From assembly GCF_014696135.1 (NCBI RefSeq), contig NZ_JACJPP010000019.1:1-64000 (forward strand): a stretch of DNA of 64,000 nucleotides, given 5' to 3'. The position numbers and the translations under genes are program-made. Under the pieces are notes generated by a model, which ran no database searches, was not told the DNA's origin, and saw only the letters and a program-made list of their open reading frames with translations. This DNA comes from Nodosilinea sp. FACHB-141 (GTDB lineage Bacteria > Cyanobacteriota > Cyanobacteriia > Phormidesmidales > Phormidesmidaceae). Shown here one piece after another: positions 1 through 8,938 of the stretch (position 1 is the first letter of the stretch; each line of letters opens with the position of its first letter).

Positions 1-541
1 ATCCTTGACAGGAACCTTGGCTTTGTTTCTAGACTATGTAGTTGTCGAGGTTCGCTTCAACCCTCGGTGAAAGACTCGTTCGAGTCGCTTCCCTCAGGCG
101 CTTTATCAATATAGGGCGGATTCCCTGTGGTGTCAACACCTTTGATGAAGATTTTCCAAAATCCTCAAACACCTTGTGTTGCAAGGGTTTCGCCCTTCCT
201 GAAAAGCCTCACAAACAGAATCCGTCAGCAATTTTCTAGAAAAGTTTCTCGCGTAGACACCGTATCTAGCGCAGATAACAACAGAAATGACAGCACCCCT
301 AGCGTCGCAAAATCCCTCTCGCTGAAGGACTTTGGGCTGTAGGCAACGCTAAACTCGCTCTGTAATTTGAAATACAGACATACCCAAAAAACCTTCTTTG
401 GTTTTACACGGGTGAATAGCGATGGGCTGCAAGTGGCTACAGGGAGACATCCAGTAGGAAATTTGTCAGCGCAGGGCAAGTCTGTTGAATACTATTTGAA
501 GGTTATGAGTATGAGTCTGGGTTAGTAACCGGGGGAGAGCT
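1..541. other. Upstream intergenic stretch, no supported gene
   Basis: Short overlapping reading frames occur here but none has a ribosome binding site, a recognisable domain or cyanobacterial protein character. The last bases before 542 hold a purine-rich Shine-Dalgarno sequence (gggggag) that serves glyQ. The stretch may hold the glyQ promoter or the remains of a neighbour lying outside the window; I cannot resolve which. Confidence 0.4.
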
Positions 542-1429
542 GTGCACTTTCAGGCTGTAATTGCGACACTGAATGATTTTTGGGCTAAGCAAGGCTGTGT
601 GATTATGCAACCCTACGATACGGAGAAGGGGGCGGGAACAAAGAGTCCACATACCTTTTTGCGGGCGCTAGGGCCAGAGCCTTGGTCAGTGGCCTATGCG
701 GAACCTTGCCGAAGACCGGCAGATGGGCGCTACGGAGAAAACCCGAACCGCTACCAGCATTATTTTCAGTACCAGGTATTGATTAAGCCATCGCCTGAGA
801 ACATCCAGGAGACTTATATAGACTCGCTTCGGGCGTTGGGGATTAAACCAGAAGACCACGACATTCGGTTTGTGGAGGACAACTGGGAAGATGCGGCGGT
901 GGGTGCTTGGGGCGTAGGTTGGGAAGTGTGGCTAGACGGGATGGAGATTACCCAGTTCACCTACTTCCAGCAGTGCGGGGGGATCGACTGCCGTCCAGTG
1001 TCAATTGAGCTAACCTACGGGCTAGAGCGGTTGACGATGTATTTGCAGGAAGTGGATGCGATCGCCAAAATCCGCTGGAACGATCAGCTCACCTATGGCG
1101 ATATCTATATGCAGGCGGAGGTTGAGAACTCGACGTACAACTTTGAGGCCTCAAATCCAGAACTGCTGTTCACGCTGTTTGATTTGTACCAGCAAGAGGC
1201 AGAGCAGCTTATGGATCGAGGGCTGGTGCTGCCGAGTTATGACTACGTGCTGAAGTGCTCACACACTTTTAACTTGTTGGATGCGCGAGGCGTAATTTCT
1301 GTAACAGAGCGCACCCGATACATTCGCCAGGTACGAGGATTAGCCAGGCGAGTAGCTCAGCTTTATCTAGAACAACGGGAGAAGCTAGGGTTTCCCCTGT
1401 TGGCAAGCCAGCAGCGGAGTGTGGTCTAG
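542..1429 (+). CDS. glyQ: Glycyl-tRNA synthetase alpha subunit
   Basis: Catalytic alpha chain of the bacterial alpha2-beta2 glycyl-tRNA synthetase, which charges tRNA-Gly in the cytoplasm. The 295 residues match the usual alpha-chain length. Class II signatures are visible: motif 2 around residues 51-72 ([18 protein letters not shown]) and motif 3 around 160-169 ([10 protein letters not shown]). The start is GTG, supported by gggggag about 8 bases upstream and by the conserved N-terminus [13 protein letters not shown]. The beta subunit gene glyS is not in this window, as expected in cyanobacteria where the two are often unlinked. A long perfect hairpin lies just after the stop. Family assignment is secure. 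Confidence 0.97.
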   Translation: MHFQAVIATLNDFWAKQGCVIMQPYDTEKGAGTKSPHTFLRALGPEPWSVAYAEPCRRPADGRYGENPNRYQHYFQYQVLIKPSPENIQETYIDSLRALGIKPEDHDIRFVEDNWEDAAVGAWGVGWEVWLDGMEITQFTYFQQCGGIDCRPVSIELTYGLERLTMYLQEVDAIAKIRWNDQLTYGDIYMQAEVENSTYNFEASNPELLFTLFDLYQQEAEQLMDRGLVLPSYDYVLKCSHTFNLLDARGVISVTERTRYIRQVRGLARRVAQLYLEQREKLGFPLLASQQRSVV

Positions 1430-1433
1430 CAAG

Positions 1434-1490
1434 CGTGCAGACGAAGAAGGCGTCTCCACAGATAGTGGAGACGCCTTCTTCGTCTGCACG
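1434..1490. terminator. Perfect 26-bp hairpin between convergent genes
   Basis: Arms 1434-1459 and 1465-1490 are perfectly complementary (26 bp) around a 5-base loop. The hairpin begins 5 bases after the glyQ stop and ends 22 bases before the end of the minus-strand aminotransferase, so it could terminate both transcripts. No T-run follows on either strand, so it may act as an RNA 3'-end stabiliser rather than a classical intrinsic terminator. Confidence 0.65.
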
Positions 1491-1511
1491 GGTAGTCAGT
1501 AACTTAATGCG

Positions 1512-2687
1512 TTAAGTAGATTGGTGTAGCACTGTCCCCAGAGCATGTAGCAGGGTATCAACATGCTCTGGCTGACTGTTATAGCCCATGAGGCCAATTC
1601 GCCATACCTTGCCTCCAAGTTCTCCGAGCCCACCGCCGACTTCAATGTTGTAGTCGGTCATAAGTTGACGACCAACGGCTTTGGCATCGACGCCGTTGGG
1701 TACTCGTACGGTAGTCAGGGTCGGTAGACGAAGGGATTCTTCGACGTGACAGGTGAGACCAAGGTCCGCTAGCCCTTGCCAAAAGTAGGTGGCAGTTTGT
1801 TGATGACGCTGCCAACGGGGCTCTAGGCCTTCTTCGACTAGCAGACGCAGAGCTTCGCGCAGAGCATAAGTGAGGTTGACTGGTGCGGTGTGGTGATAGA
1901 CCCGCTCTGGTCCCCAGTATTTCCGCAGCAGGGCAGCATCAAGATACCAGTTGGCGACGGGTTGGCGACGGCGCTCTAGCTTGGCGACAGCTCGAGGGCT
2001 CATGGTGAAGGGGGAAATACCAGGGGCACAGCTCAATCCTTTTTGGCTACAGCTGTAAGCCAGATCAACCTGCCATTCGTCGAGAAAAATTGGCACACCG
2101 CCTAGGCTGGTGACAGTATCAACCAGCAGCAAACAGTCGTGGTCAGCACAGGCTGATCCTAATCCTTCGAGGGGTTGGCGAACTCCGGTGGAAGTCTCGG
2201 CGTGGACGATCGCCAACACCGCAGGCCGATGTTCCTTTAATGCGGCGGTAAGTTCCTCTAGGGTAAAAGCTTCACCCCAGGGCCGGTGAATGGTGACAAC
2301 ATCGGCTCCATAGCGCTGGGCCATATCGACCAAGCGGTAGCCAAAATAGCCTTTGACAGCAACTAAGACGCGATCGCCCGGTTCGACAGCATTTGCGATC
2401 GTTGCTTCCATCGCTGCAGACCCGGTACCGGCCACGGCATAGGTGAGGGGATTAGTAGTCTGCCAGGTATAGCGCAGCAGCTCTTGAACTTCATCCATCA
2501 TCGCTAGGTAAGCAGCGTCTAGATGGCCAATGGGCTGCTGATTCATGGCGGCAATGACACGGGGGTCAGCGTTACTGGGCCCTGGTCCTAACAACAACCG
2601 TTTGGGTACCGTTAGGGGGGACAGAGAGGCTGGCGGTGCCAGCCGAGCAGAGGTATTGGGGGATAGGGTGGTTGCCATGGGTAACAC
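1512..2687 (-). CDS. Class V aminotransferase (alanine-glyoxylate / serine-glyoxylate type)
   Basis: PLP-dependent aminotransferase of the AGXT family, long annotated in cyanobacteria as the 'soluble hydrogenase 42 kDa subunit'. Such enzymes transaminate glyoxylate with alanine or serine, fitting photorespiratory glycolate recycling. Visible features: LLLGPGPSNADPRV near residues 31-44, AGTGSAAMEA around 86-95 for phosphate binding, TVTSLGG around 191-197, and the PLP lysine at about K216 in SQKGLSCAPG. Length (391) is normal after a slightly extended N-terminus; a second in-frame ATG three codons in is an equally good start. Which substrate it prefers cannot be read from sequence. Confidence 0.9.
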   Translation of the reverse strand: MLPMATTLSPNTSARLAPPASLSPLTVPKRLLLGPGPSNADPRVIAAMNQQPIGHLDAAYLAMMDEVQELLRYTWQTTNPLTYAVAGTGSAAMEATIANAVEPGDRVLVAVKGYFGYRLVDMAQRYGADVVTIHRPWGEAFTLEELTAALKEHRPAVLAIVHAETSTGVRQPLEGLGSACADHDCLLLVDTVTSLGGVPIFLDEWQVDLAYSCSQKGLSCAPGISPFTMSPRAVAKLERRRQPVANWYLDAALLRKYWGPERVYHHTAPVNLTYALREALRLLVEEGLEPRWQRHQQTATYFWQGLADLGLTCHVEESLRLPTLTTVRVPNGVDAKAVGRQLMTDYNIEVGGGLGELGGKVWRIGLMGYNSQPEHVDTLLHALGTVLHQST

Positions 2688-2802
2688 CGAAGACGATGGA
2701 TTGCTGAACCTGATGAACAGACTGACTCCATTCTCCTATGGATGCGGCATTCCGTAGTGGGAAGCACAACGGTAGCACCTTAGCCCATCAATCTCGTTGG
2801 GT

Positions 2803-4335
2803 CTACACCTCACTGTCTAAGGCCCTTAGCCAAACCACAAACACAACGCCGGGGTTTTGAGGATAAGCTACAGCCTCTGGCGGCAGCCATGACGTGCCTT
2901 GAACAGGGCTGACTAGATCAATACGCCCCCCCATGCCCTGCACTAGGTCTTGGACAATGGCGAGACCTAGCCCCGTACCCGGAATGTCGCCCTGGGCCCG
3001 CACACCGCGAAAGTGACGGGTAAACAACTGGGGCTGGTCACTAGGGGGAATGCCTGCACCGGTATCGCCTACGACAATTCCCTGGAACATCTGCCTGCCA
3101 ATCCGCTGCACTAGCCCTGCGGTAATCCAGACTAAAGACCCAGCGGGTGCGTACTTTAGAGCATTGTCGAGCAGGTTGTGGAGCACTTCTCCTAGAGCAG
3201 CAGCATCAAGCCAAACCATGGGTAAAGCGGTAGGGATATGGTGCACCAGGTGCAGTCCCCGCTCATGAGCCAAGGGTGCAATGGACTGCACCAGTGGAAG
3301 GGCGATCTCAGCGATCGCGCCGGGCTGCACCCTTAGCGATCGTCCCAGCCCATGCCCTGTTGCTGAAACCAACTCTTCAAGGGGCTGACTTTGAGTCGTT
3401 GCCAATCTGCTGTTTAAGGTGTCTTCGTTGCTGTCGATAACAATACTGGGACGATCGCTCCATTCACTGGGTGAGCCTGGTAGCAGCAACCTACCCGCTG
3501 GTGGGGTAGTAGCCTGCGCCAAGGTTTCATCCCCTTCGGCAACAGCGGTATCAAAATGCTGAGCCAAATCCTGCAATCGTCGGCTCTCACGCACAATGCC
3601 TTCAGCAATCGGCCGATTGGTATCCTCAGGGGGTAACCGTTTGACCATCAATTTGCCAAAGGTCTGTAAAGCTGTGAGCGGATTGCGGAACTGATGCAGC
3701 AGATCGTGGAAAGTTTCGGACTGATCGGCTTGGATCAGCTGACGTTGGTTAAGCTGACACTGAAGCCATTGGCTACGCTGGTCCAGCACGTATGCGATCG
3801 CCAACGTGCTAGCGACCTGCTCAGCCCGTCGATAATCGTCCGCTGTCCACGGCAGTGCTTCGCGAGTACTGACGATCATGCCCAGCACCACTCCATCATG
3901 GGCCAACGGCAAAACTAGGGGATACGTGGTTAGATCAGCCCCCACACCCTGCGGTTGGGTTGCCGGTTCTATCCCAAACGGCATCGAGAGCAAACCCTTC
4001 TCTGAAGAAACACGAGCTGTGGATGGTAGCCCAACTGAATCTCGCTCTGAGTCAACGGGTTGCTGAAGCCACTGTTCTGGTTGGACGATTGGGGATTGCT
4101 TGCTGCCATCAACTTCTTCGGCTGTGTTGAATACTGCCGCTAGTCCCTCCCGCAAGTCGTGCCACAGGTTGGCGGTTTCTGGATAAGCCACCAGCGGTAT
4201 CAAAGTGGGATTTATTGTCTCAACGGTGGCTTCGACCAAGTACACCACTGTGGAAGCAGCCTCTAACGACTGGGTCAGCAGAAGTACCTGGGACTGACAC
4301 AATGTGGTGAATTCGGAGCTGGGAGAGCCAATCAT
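2803..4335 (-). CDS. GAF-domain sensor histidine kinase
   Basis: Soluble two-component kinase without transmembrane segments. A GAF-like sensory region covers about residues 10-190. The dimerisation/phospho-acceptor helix is around 205-270 with the probable phospho-histidine H214 in LLHQFRNPL; the residue after it is Gln where most HisKA kinases have Glu or Asp. The ATPase domain runs about 340-505, with N box NLLDNALKY (387-395), G1 DTGAGIP (424-430) and G2 GTGLGLAI (453-460). A variable linker (about 270-320) separates the two. No response regulator is adjacent, so it is an orphan kinase whose partner and ligand are unknown. Confidence 0.9.
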   Translation of the reverse strand: MIGSPSSEFTTLCQSQVLLLTQSLEAASTVVYLVEATVETINPTLIPLVAYPETANLWHDLREGLAAVFNTAEEVDGSKQSPIVQPEQWLQQPVDSERDSVGLPSTARVSSEKGLLSMPFGIEPATQPQGVGADLTTYPLVLPLAHDGVVLGMIVSTREALPWTADDYRRAEQVASTLAIAYVLDQRSQWLQCQLNQRQLIQADQSETFHDLLHQFRNPLTALQTFGKLMVKRLPPEDTNRPIAEGIVRESRRLQDLAQHFDTAVAEGDETLAQATTPPAGRLLLPGSPSEWSDRPSIVIDSNEDTLNSRLATTQSQPLEELVSATGHGLGRSLRVQPGAIAEIALPLVQSIAPLAHERGLHLVHHIPTALPMVWLDAAALGEVLHNLLDNALKYAPAGSLVWITAGLVQRIGRQMFQGIVVGDTGAGIPPSDQPQLFTRHFRGVRAQGDIPGTGLGLAIVQDLVQGMGGRIDLVSPVQGTSWLPPEAVAYPQNPGVVFVVWLRALDSEV

Positions 4336-4517
4336 GGCGGCGCAACATAAGAGTTTGACGGAAGAAAAATTAAAGTTTTGTCAATTTTTTAACAATTCTG
4401 TTCAGCTCTGATCTCCTTTGACACCCTTGCATCCTTTATAGCGCTTGGTGTTCGGAGGTTTTAGGCCGATTTTTAAGAGAAGTTGAAATTCTTATTTTGA
4501 GCCTATATACTTGGCCT

Positions 4518-4537
4518 GGTTAACAAATTTTGTAACC
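4518..4537. promoter_or_regulatory. Imperfect palindrome upstream of the DUF3155 gene
   Basis: ggttaacaaattttgtaacc is a near-symmetrical 20-base element about 40 bases upstream of the DUF3155 start, in an AT-rich gap between two divergently transcribed genes. It has the size and position of an operator, but I cannot match it to a known regulator. Confidence 0.3.
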
Positions 4538-4578
4538 GAAACTACATCCAAATATCCAATGAGAGGGAGGTAGGCAAC

Positions 4579-4914
4579 TTGGCAAGGAGACGCAAGCGTA
4601 AGAGTCGTCGTCGCTTAGAAGGCCGTCGCATTTTAGAAGCTGTTCCTCAGTATAGTATTGAGAGCGGCAACGAAAAACCCGTAACCGCAGCTCGGAATTT
4701 TATCCATTCCGAGGGCATTGCCCCCCCAGCCCTGCTGCTGGTTAAGCGGAACGAGCACACCACTGACCGGTACTTTTGGGCCGAGAAGGGTCTATTTGGT
4801 GCCCAGTATGTAGAAGAGAATCATTTTCTTTTCCCCAGTCTGCGGGTGCTGCTCGGTGAAGAAGGTGAAGAAGAAGAAGAGAACGCCTCAGTTTTAGAGA
4901 CCTTGACTCACTAA
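4579..4914 (+). CDS. DUF3155 family protein
   Basis: Small cyanobacterial protein of unknown function, 111 residues. It begins with a very basic stretch (MARRRKRKSRRR), has a conserved core containing NEHTTDRYFWAEKGLFG and YVEENHFLFPSL, and ends in an acidic run (EEGEEEEE). The TTG start is supported by gggagg 8-10 bases upstream and by the conserved MARRRKRKSRRR beginning. The basic head could bind RNA or DNA, but that is only inference. A bidirectional terminator follows. Confidence 0.88.
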   Translation: MARRRKRKSRRRLEGRRILEAVPQYSIESGNEKPVTAARNFIHSEGIAPPALLLVKRNEHTTDRYFWAEKGLFGAQYVEENHFLFPSLRVLLGEEGEEEEENASVLETLTH

Positions 4915-4980
4915 GGTAAGTATTCTGATAGCAGATATTTGCTTTACCAATGTCACTGTCAGAATTACCTTTCACATGCA

Positions 4981-5010
4981 AAAAGCTAGCCCAAGGGCTA
5001 GCTTTTTTTT
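4981..5010. terminator. Bidirectional intrinsic terminator
   Basis: aaaagctagccc and gggctagctttt form a hairpin (effective loop of 4) with a T-run on the plus strand and, read from the other side, a T-rich end on the minus strand. It separates the convergent DUF3155 and CCB1-like genes. Confidence 0.88.
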
Positions 5011-5013
5011 GCT

Positions 5014-5544
5014 TCAGCGGTCAAAGCCTTGCTCAAGGGCAATCAGCTCATCGCGGTGAGCTGTAACAGTAACCTTAGCAAGCGCACTCTCTAACGAGCC
5101 GCTGTCCGCAGCGTCGGGCCGAATTTCTAAGCAAATCTCCTCATCGCGCTCAGCGCCACGCCAATAGAACCAGCCGGCTAGCGGGCTCAGTGCTAGCAGA
5201 GCCAAAAAGATAGCGCCGTGGGCTGGCCATAGATTGGCGAGTACTAAAGCAAAACAGAGAGTCCCCACAGTGGCAAGCAGAGTTAAGAATCCAGCCAAAA
5301 ACAGGCTCGGACGTACTCTTCCCCGCAGGGTGATGCGTTGGGCCTCTTCTTCAGCCGCAATGATGGCATAGGCCCGTGCCTCAAAGTAAGTCGTCAGGTT
5401 TTGCAGTAACGTTATGGGATCAATAGGACGCGTTAGCGTCAGGGTTTCGATACGGTCTTTGGTAGAAGCCCGAATAAAAAAAACTAACCCCACTATCATT
5501 AGCAGGGTTAGGAACAGAGTCGAATAGAGAATAGTGTCAGTCAC
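5014..5544 (-). CDS. Cofactor assembly of complex C subunit B (CCB1/DUF3529-like)
   Basis: Resembles the CCB1 family, membrane factors that help attach haem c-i covalently to cytochrome b6 of the b6f complex (system IV, described in algae and conserved in cyanobacteria). The 176-residue protein has an N-terminal membrane helix (residues 5-24) followed by the family-typical FFIRASTKDR, a short soluble segment, then a two-helix hairpin (about 90-138) ending FYWRGAERDEE, and a soluble C-terminal tail. The match rests on the FFIRASTKDR motif and membrane topology, from memory. Just downstream of the PadR regulator on the same strand (72-base gap). Confidence 0.75.
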   Translation of the reverse strand: MTDTILYSTLFLTLLMIVGLVFFIRASTKDRIETLTLTRPIDPITLLQNLTTYFEARAYAIIAAEEEAQRITLRGRVRPSLFLAGFLTLLATVGTLCFALVLANLWPAHGAIFLALLALSPLAGWFYWRGAERDEEICLEIRPDAADSGSLESALAKVTVTAHRDELIALEQGFDR

Positions 5545-5616
5545 GCCGGACCATGCAAAGCTACTTCTCTAGGGTACGGAATGTTGCATCATTCAGGTAG
5601 GCCTTGCACTCCTAAT

Positions 5617-6006
5617 TCACCGATGCGGAGCAGAGTAGACTGGGCTTTGAGCGCAGGCCGGCCGGATTGGATCGCCCATATAGGTTTTCCAAAATTCGGC
5701 CAGTTCCTCGGCTTGAAGCCGCCAGTCAGGATTAAGACGGTACATGCGACGAGGACGACCCCGGCCTTCTACCTTTTTCCAGTAGCCGTCAATAGCATTT
5801 TCGTCCTCCAAAAACTTAAGTGCTCCGTAAAGCACCGTATCTGATAGACGATAGTGGGGATACTGGTGGGTTAACCGCTGGATCAATTCGGTGCCGTAGG
5901 AGTCTTGCTGGAGCAATACCGACAACACGTAGCAAACGGCAAGCTCTTTGTTCAAGTAAATTGGCGGTGGATCCTCGAAGAACTGATAAATATCCTCAAA
6001 TTTCAT
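5617..6006 (-). CDS. PadR-family transcriptional regulator
   Basis: Winged-helix DNA-binding protein of 129 residues. LAVCYVLSVLLQQDSYGTEL (about 22-41) and the wing region around GRGRPRRMYRL are classic PadR features. It begins MKFEDIYQFFEDPPPIYLNKE, a form conserved in cyanobacteria. PadR proteins usually repress their own and neighbouring genes; the nearest target candidates are its own upstream region and the CCB1-like gene behind it. The C-terminal helix for dimerisation is short, as in the group that includes the clock protein Pex, but I do not call it Pex. Confidence 0.87.
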   Translation of the reverse strand: MKFEDIYQFFEDPPPIYLNKELAVCYVLSVLLQQDSYGTELIQRLTHQYPHYRLSDTVLYGALKFLEDENAIDGYWKKVEGRGRPRRMYRLNPDWRLQAEELAEFWKTYMGDPIRPACAQSPVYSAPHR

Positions 6007-6034
6007 GGGATCGCTCCAGGTGTATTTAAAGTTT

Positions 6035-6052
6035 GCTTGCCTTGAGACAAGC
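6035..6052. promoter_or_regulatory. Short inverted repeat upstream of the PadR gene
   Basis: gcttg (6035-6039) and caagc (6048-6052) are mirrored across 8 bases, about 29 bases upstream of the PadR start codon. PadR proteins often bind such elements for autorepression. The arms are short, so this is weak. Confidence 0.25.
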
Positions 6053-6247
6053 CAGAGTTAAAAGCAACCTATTAGCAGCCGACAGATTTGTAGGTTAATT
6101 CTAAGCACAGGTGATCCCCACAGTATCGAAGTAGGGGCAGATGGTAACTATCTGCAAATTTTTTTAGACATTATTAAATATTCGCCACCGAAGTTAATTT
6201 AACTTGGATCCTTTTTACTTAGTTTTCCGAGAGGAGGTGCTCCAAGG

Positions 6248-7651
6248 CTATTCGCTTAGCAAGTCAGTGCTATCGTCCAGGGGATTATTGAATCCACTCG
6301 TTTGAAACAGAATGCGCCCGTCGCGCACTGCTGCTAGATGAATTTGAACCGGCCCTACCGTGAAAATATCAGTGGCAGCAATAGCCTGAAGATCGACAGC
6401 CTGCCCCGATTGCTGAACAGTCTCTAAGAAATTGAGCACCGTTTCAGGCCGGTTGTCGGCTACTTGTAGCGTGTCGCTGACAACGCCGTCCTGTCGGGCC
6501 CGAAATTGAGCGGCTGCCAACAGAAGGTTAAGTCGCTCAACTAGCTGGCGATCGCCCAGAGGAGGAGGGTCTAGCGTGACCGTTGCCAATCGCTCACCCA
6601 GAGCATAAACCTGCTGATTAGGGGTGGCATCGATAAAGACCTGCACGCAGGGTTCACCCTGCTGCACCACGCAGGGCTCGCCCGTTACATAGTTAGCCGC
6701 AGACAGCAGGCGCACGACGTAATCTTCACCTGTGGACAAACGCTCAATCAGCGCCTCGACCTCGCGATTACCAATCAGCAAAATTTGCTGGTCGATCAAA
6801 GCCCCAGGGGCAATGGCTCGAGACACCAGGCGGTTGGCTTCAAGTAAAAAGCCCGTCACAAACTCCTCTGCCTGCTCTCGATTCTCGGCACGACCTTGAC
6901 CGACTAAAATCTCTTGGTTGCGGTTGAGAGCAATATTGCCCCGAAACAGCCCTTGATACTGCGTTTGCAGAACGGCTACCTGCTGCTCTAAAAAGTCTTG
7001 CTCGGCCTCTAGGCTAGCCAGCCGCTGCTCTCGCTGGGCGATCGCCCGATCGCGATCGGCAATCTCCTCATCTAGTTTGGCAATTGCCCGATCGCGATCG
7101 GCAATCTGTTTGCCAATAGTGGCTTGCTGCGCCAGCAGGTTATCACGCTGAACCCGCAGAGCGTCCGTCGATTGGCGCAGCGCAGCAGCCTGCTGTGATA
7201 CGGCATCTAGCTGGCCTAGAGTTTGGCGTAGTTCACCCTCAGTCGCTTCCTGCTGAACCACCGCCTGGTTGAGCGATTGGTTAATTTCTTGTAATCGAGC
7301 TAGCGCCCGCTGCCGTTCGTTAGTTGCCGACTCCAGATCGGTCTCTACGCTCTCTTGGGTAGATTGAGCCTGGGCCAAATCAGCCTCGGCGTTGGCTAAA
7401 TCAGCCTGAATTTTACTCAACTCGAACACCCCAGTGCGCAGCTGACTGCTCACTCCAAACAGCAGGGCCAGTGTAGAGGCTGAAATGACGCTACCCGTGG
7501 CAATGCTGACTAAGGTAGCCGTTTGCCGGGGGCGTAGATTGAACAAGCTTAGACGTGCTTTGCCCACCCGCGTGCCGACGCGATCGCCGAGGGTAGCAAT
7601 AAAGCCCCCCAAAATTAAGACCGCCAAAATCAGTACGTAACCAGAAACCAT
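6248..7651 (-). CDS. DUF3084 domain protein with coiled coil
   Basis: Membrane-anchored cyanobacterial protein of 467 residues. Helices at about residues 3-20 and 45-66 flank a conserved segment (VGTRVGKARLSLFNLRPRQT). A long coiled coil rich in Gln, Ala and Leu follows (about 75-240), then a globular C-terminal half holding CVVQQGEPCVQV. The coil contains a near-repeat (KLDEEIADRDRAIA and GKQIADRDRAIA). Function is unknown. It follows ntcA on the same strand after 117 bases, an arrangement I recall from other cyanobacteria, which hints at co-transcription. Confidence 0.88.
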   Translation of the reverse strand: MVSGYVLILAVLILGGFIATLGDRVGTRVGKARLSLFNLRPRQTATLVSIATGSVISASTLALLFGVSSQLRTGVFELSKIQADLANAEADLAQAQSTQESVETDLESATNERQRALARLQEINQSLNQAVVQQEATEGELRQTLGQLDAVSQQAAALRQSTDALRVQRDNLLAQQATIGKQIADRDRAIAKLDEEIADRDRAIAQREQRLASLEAEQDFLEQQVAVLQTQYQGLFRGNIALNRNQEILVGQGRAENREQAEEFVTGFLLEANRLVSRAIAPGALIDQQILLIGNREVEALIERLSTGEDYVVRLLSAANYVTGEPCVVQQGEPCVQVFIDATPNQQVYALGERLATVTLDPPPLGDRQLVERLNLLLAAAQFRARQDGVVSDTLQVADNRPETVLNFLETVQQSGQAVDLQAIAATDIFTVGPVQIHLAAVRDGRILFQTSGFNNPLDDSTDLLSE

Positions 7652-7768
7652 GCACCAGCCACAGGGGAGTTTGCACTTACTCTACTGCATGGGTTGAAGC
7701 CTCGTACGCCCCAATATTGTCGATTGCTGGTTTGGCTACCAAAACCACCCCACCTAGCCAAACCTAAA

Positions 7769-8440
7769 CTAAGTAAACTGCTGACTCAGATTGACCGGAT
7801 CATGCACAGTAATTTTCTTTTTGTAGATGGAGATCATGCCTTCCTGGCGCAAATCTCCCAGCAGGCGAGTCACAGTCACCCGAGTGGAGCCGATGGCCTC
7901 AGCAATGGCCTGATGAGACAGTTTCAGGTCAATAGTGATGCCATCCTGGCTAGGCACCCCAAAATCGCGACAGAGAATGAGTAAGAAACTTACCAGCCGT
8001 GAGCCCATGTCTCGATGGGCCAAGGTTTCGATCATCATCTCGGTTTGCAAGATGCGAGAGGATAACCCCCTCAACATCAGCAAGGCCAGTTCAGGATTTT
8101 CCTCCAGCGCCTGCTCAACCTGCTCAATTGGAACAGACAATAGCTCTACTGGGGTGAAGGCCACGGAGTGATAAAAGCGATCAGAACGGTTGCCCGTAAT
8201 TAGCGACAAGACTCCAAACACACTGTTTTCGCGCAGCAGAGCAACTGTGATTTCTTCTCCAGCCTCGTACACCCGCGACAGCTTCACTGCCCCTTTTAGC
8301 AAGAAGTACACCCGTTCGGCTGGGTCTCCAGGGAAAAAAATTGTTTTTCCCCGCTCATAGGATTCGACTACAGGGGGAAACGCTCCTCCAGATAGCTGAC
8401 GAAAAACATTGGCAAGGGGCTTATCTTGGGTCACTACCAT
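7769..8440 (-). CDS. ntcA: Global nitrogen regulator NtcA
   Basis: CRP/FNR-family transcription factor that senses 2-oxoglutarate and activates nitrogen-assimilation genes in cyanobacteria. The 223-residue length is standard. The cyclic-nucleotide-binding fold spans about 20-130 ([38 protein letters not shown]) and the helix-turn-helix lies near 170-200 ([20 protein letters not shown]), with the recognition helix identical in style to known NtcA proteins. A perfect GTA-N8-TAC site lies 193 bases upstream, consistent with known autoregulation of ntcA. DUF3084 follows it. Assignment is secure. Confidence 0.97.
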   Translation of the reverse strand: MVVTQDKPLANVFRQLSGGAFPPVVESYERGKTIFFPGDPAERVYFLLKGAVKLSRVYEAGEEITVALLRENSVFGVLSLITGNRSDRFYHSVAFTPVELLSVPIEQVEQALEENPELALLMLRGLSSRILQTEMMIETLAHRDMGSRLVSFLLILCRDFGVPSQDGITIDLKLSHQAIAEAIGSTRVTVTRLLGDLRQEGMISIYKKKITVHDPVNLSQQFT

Positions 8441-8507
8441 AACGTTCTGCTAAGAGCATCACAGAGAGCATCTGCACTGAATTTACTGTTTTGCCGTTGC
8501 CATGACA

Positions 8508-8567
8508 GCCAGACCACAGCACAGACCACTTTGGGCATAAAGCATAAAGCAGTCTGACTGGTCTGGC
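8508..8567. other. Imperfect long inverted repeat in the ntcA leader
   Basis: gccagacca (8508-8516) and tggtctggc (8559-8567) are perfect complements, with a second nested pair cagac/gtctg inside and a short direct repeat (gcataaagcataaag) at the tip. It lies about 70-130 bases upstream of the ntcA start codon and could fold in the ntcA leader RNA or serve as a protein site. Confidence 0.35.
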
Positions 8568-8632
8568 ACGCTAACCAATGCAAACGTTCCATGACTTTAG
8601 ATCACTTAACCTCAACTGCAAGGCAAGCGTTT

Positions 8633-8646
8633 GTATAGCAAGTTAC
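8633..8646. promoter_or_regulatory. NtcA binding site (GTA-N8-TAC)
   Basis: The 14 bases gtatagcaagttac fit the NtcA consensus exactly. The site lies between divergent ntcA (193 bases away) and thrC (293 bases away). NtcA is known to activate its own gene through such a box, so autoregulation is the simplest reading. I do not see a convincing TAN3T -10 box at the ideal distance of about 22 bases, so the exact promoter is unresolved. Confidence 0.7.
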
Positions 8647-8824
8647 TTTATTGCTCCCAAGGCCGATCTTGGAACCCCTGAAGTGGTTTCACAGTGGTTA
8701 TTAGGGTCGGAACAACTGCGGATGAGGCTAAGAGCAACAGCAAACTCAGAACAACTTGGACCGTCGCTCTCAGCTAAGAATCGGCAGCTACCAGCGCAAA
8801 ATACTGACAGAAAAAGCCTTGTGT

Positions 8825-8851
8825 TATACCCGACTTTTTTGGTCGGGTATA
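8825..8851 (+). other. Hairpin in the thrC leader
   Basis: tatacccgac and gtcgggtata form a perfect 10-bp stem around the T-rich loop ttttttg, followed by tttgacc. It ends 87 bases before the thrC start codon. It could be a terminator-like attenuator or mark the end of an upstream short transcript. Confidence 0.45.
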
Positions 8852-8938
8852 TTTGACCAAGTATTGTCACCAGTGTTACGTTCTGGATAACTTAGCGAAG
8901 TTGACAACTGCTCCTCAGAAAATCTCAGAGAAAACGCC

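Noticed and set aside
225-479. 84-codon minus-strand frame near the window start
   Set aside because: No start signal, no recognisable motif, low-complexity content; probably noncoding.
7010-7110. Clustered GCGATCGC-like cores (gcgatcgcc, gatcgcgatcg)
   Set aside because: HIP1-type repeats are dispersed throughout the window and lie within a coding sequence here; not a specific feature.
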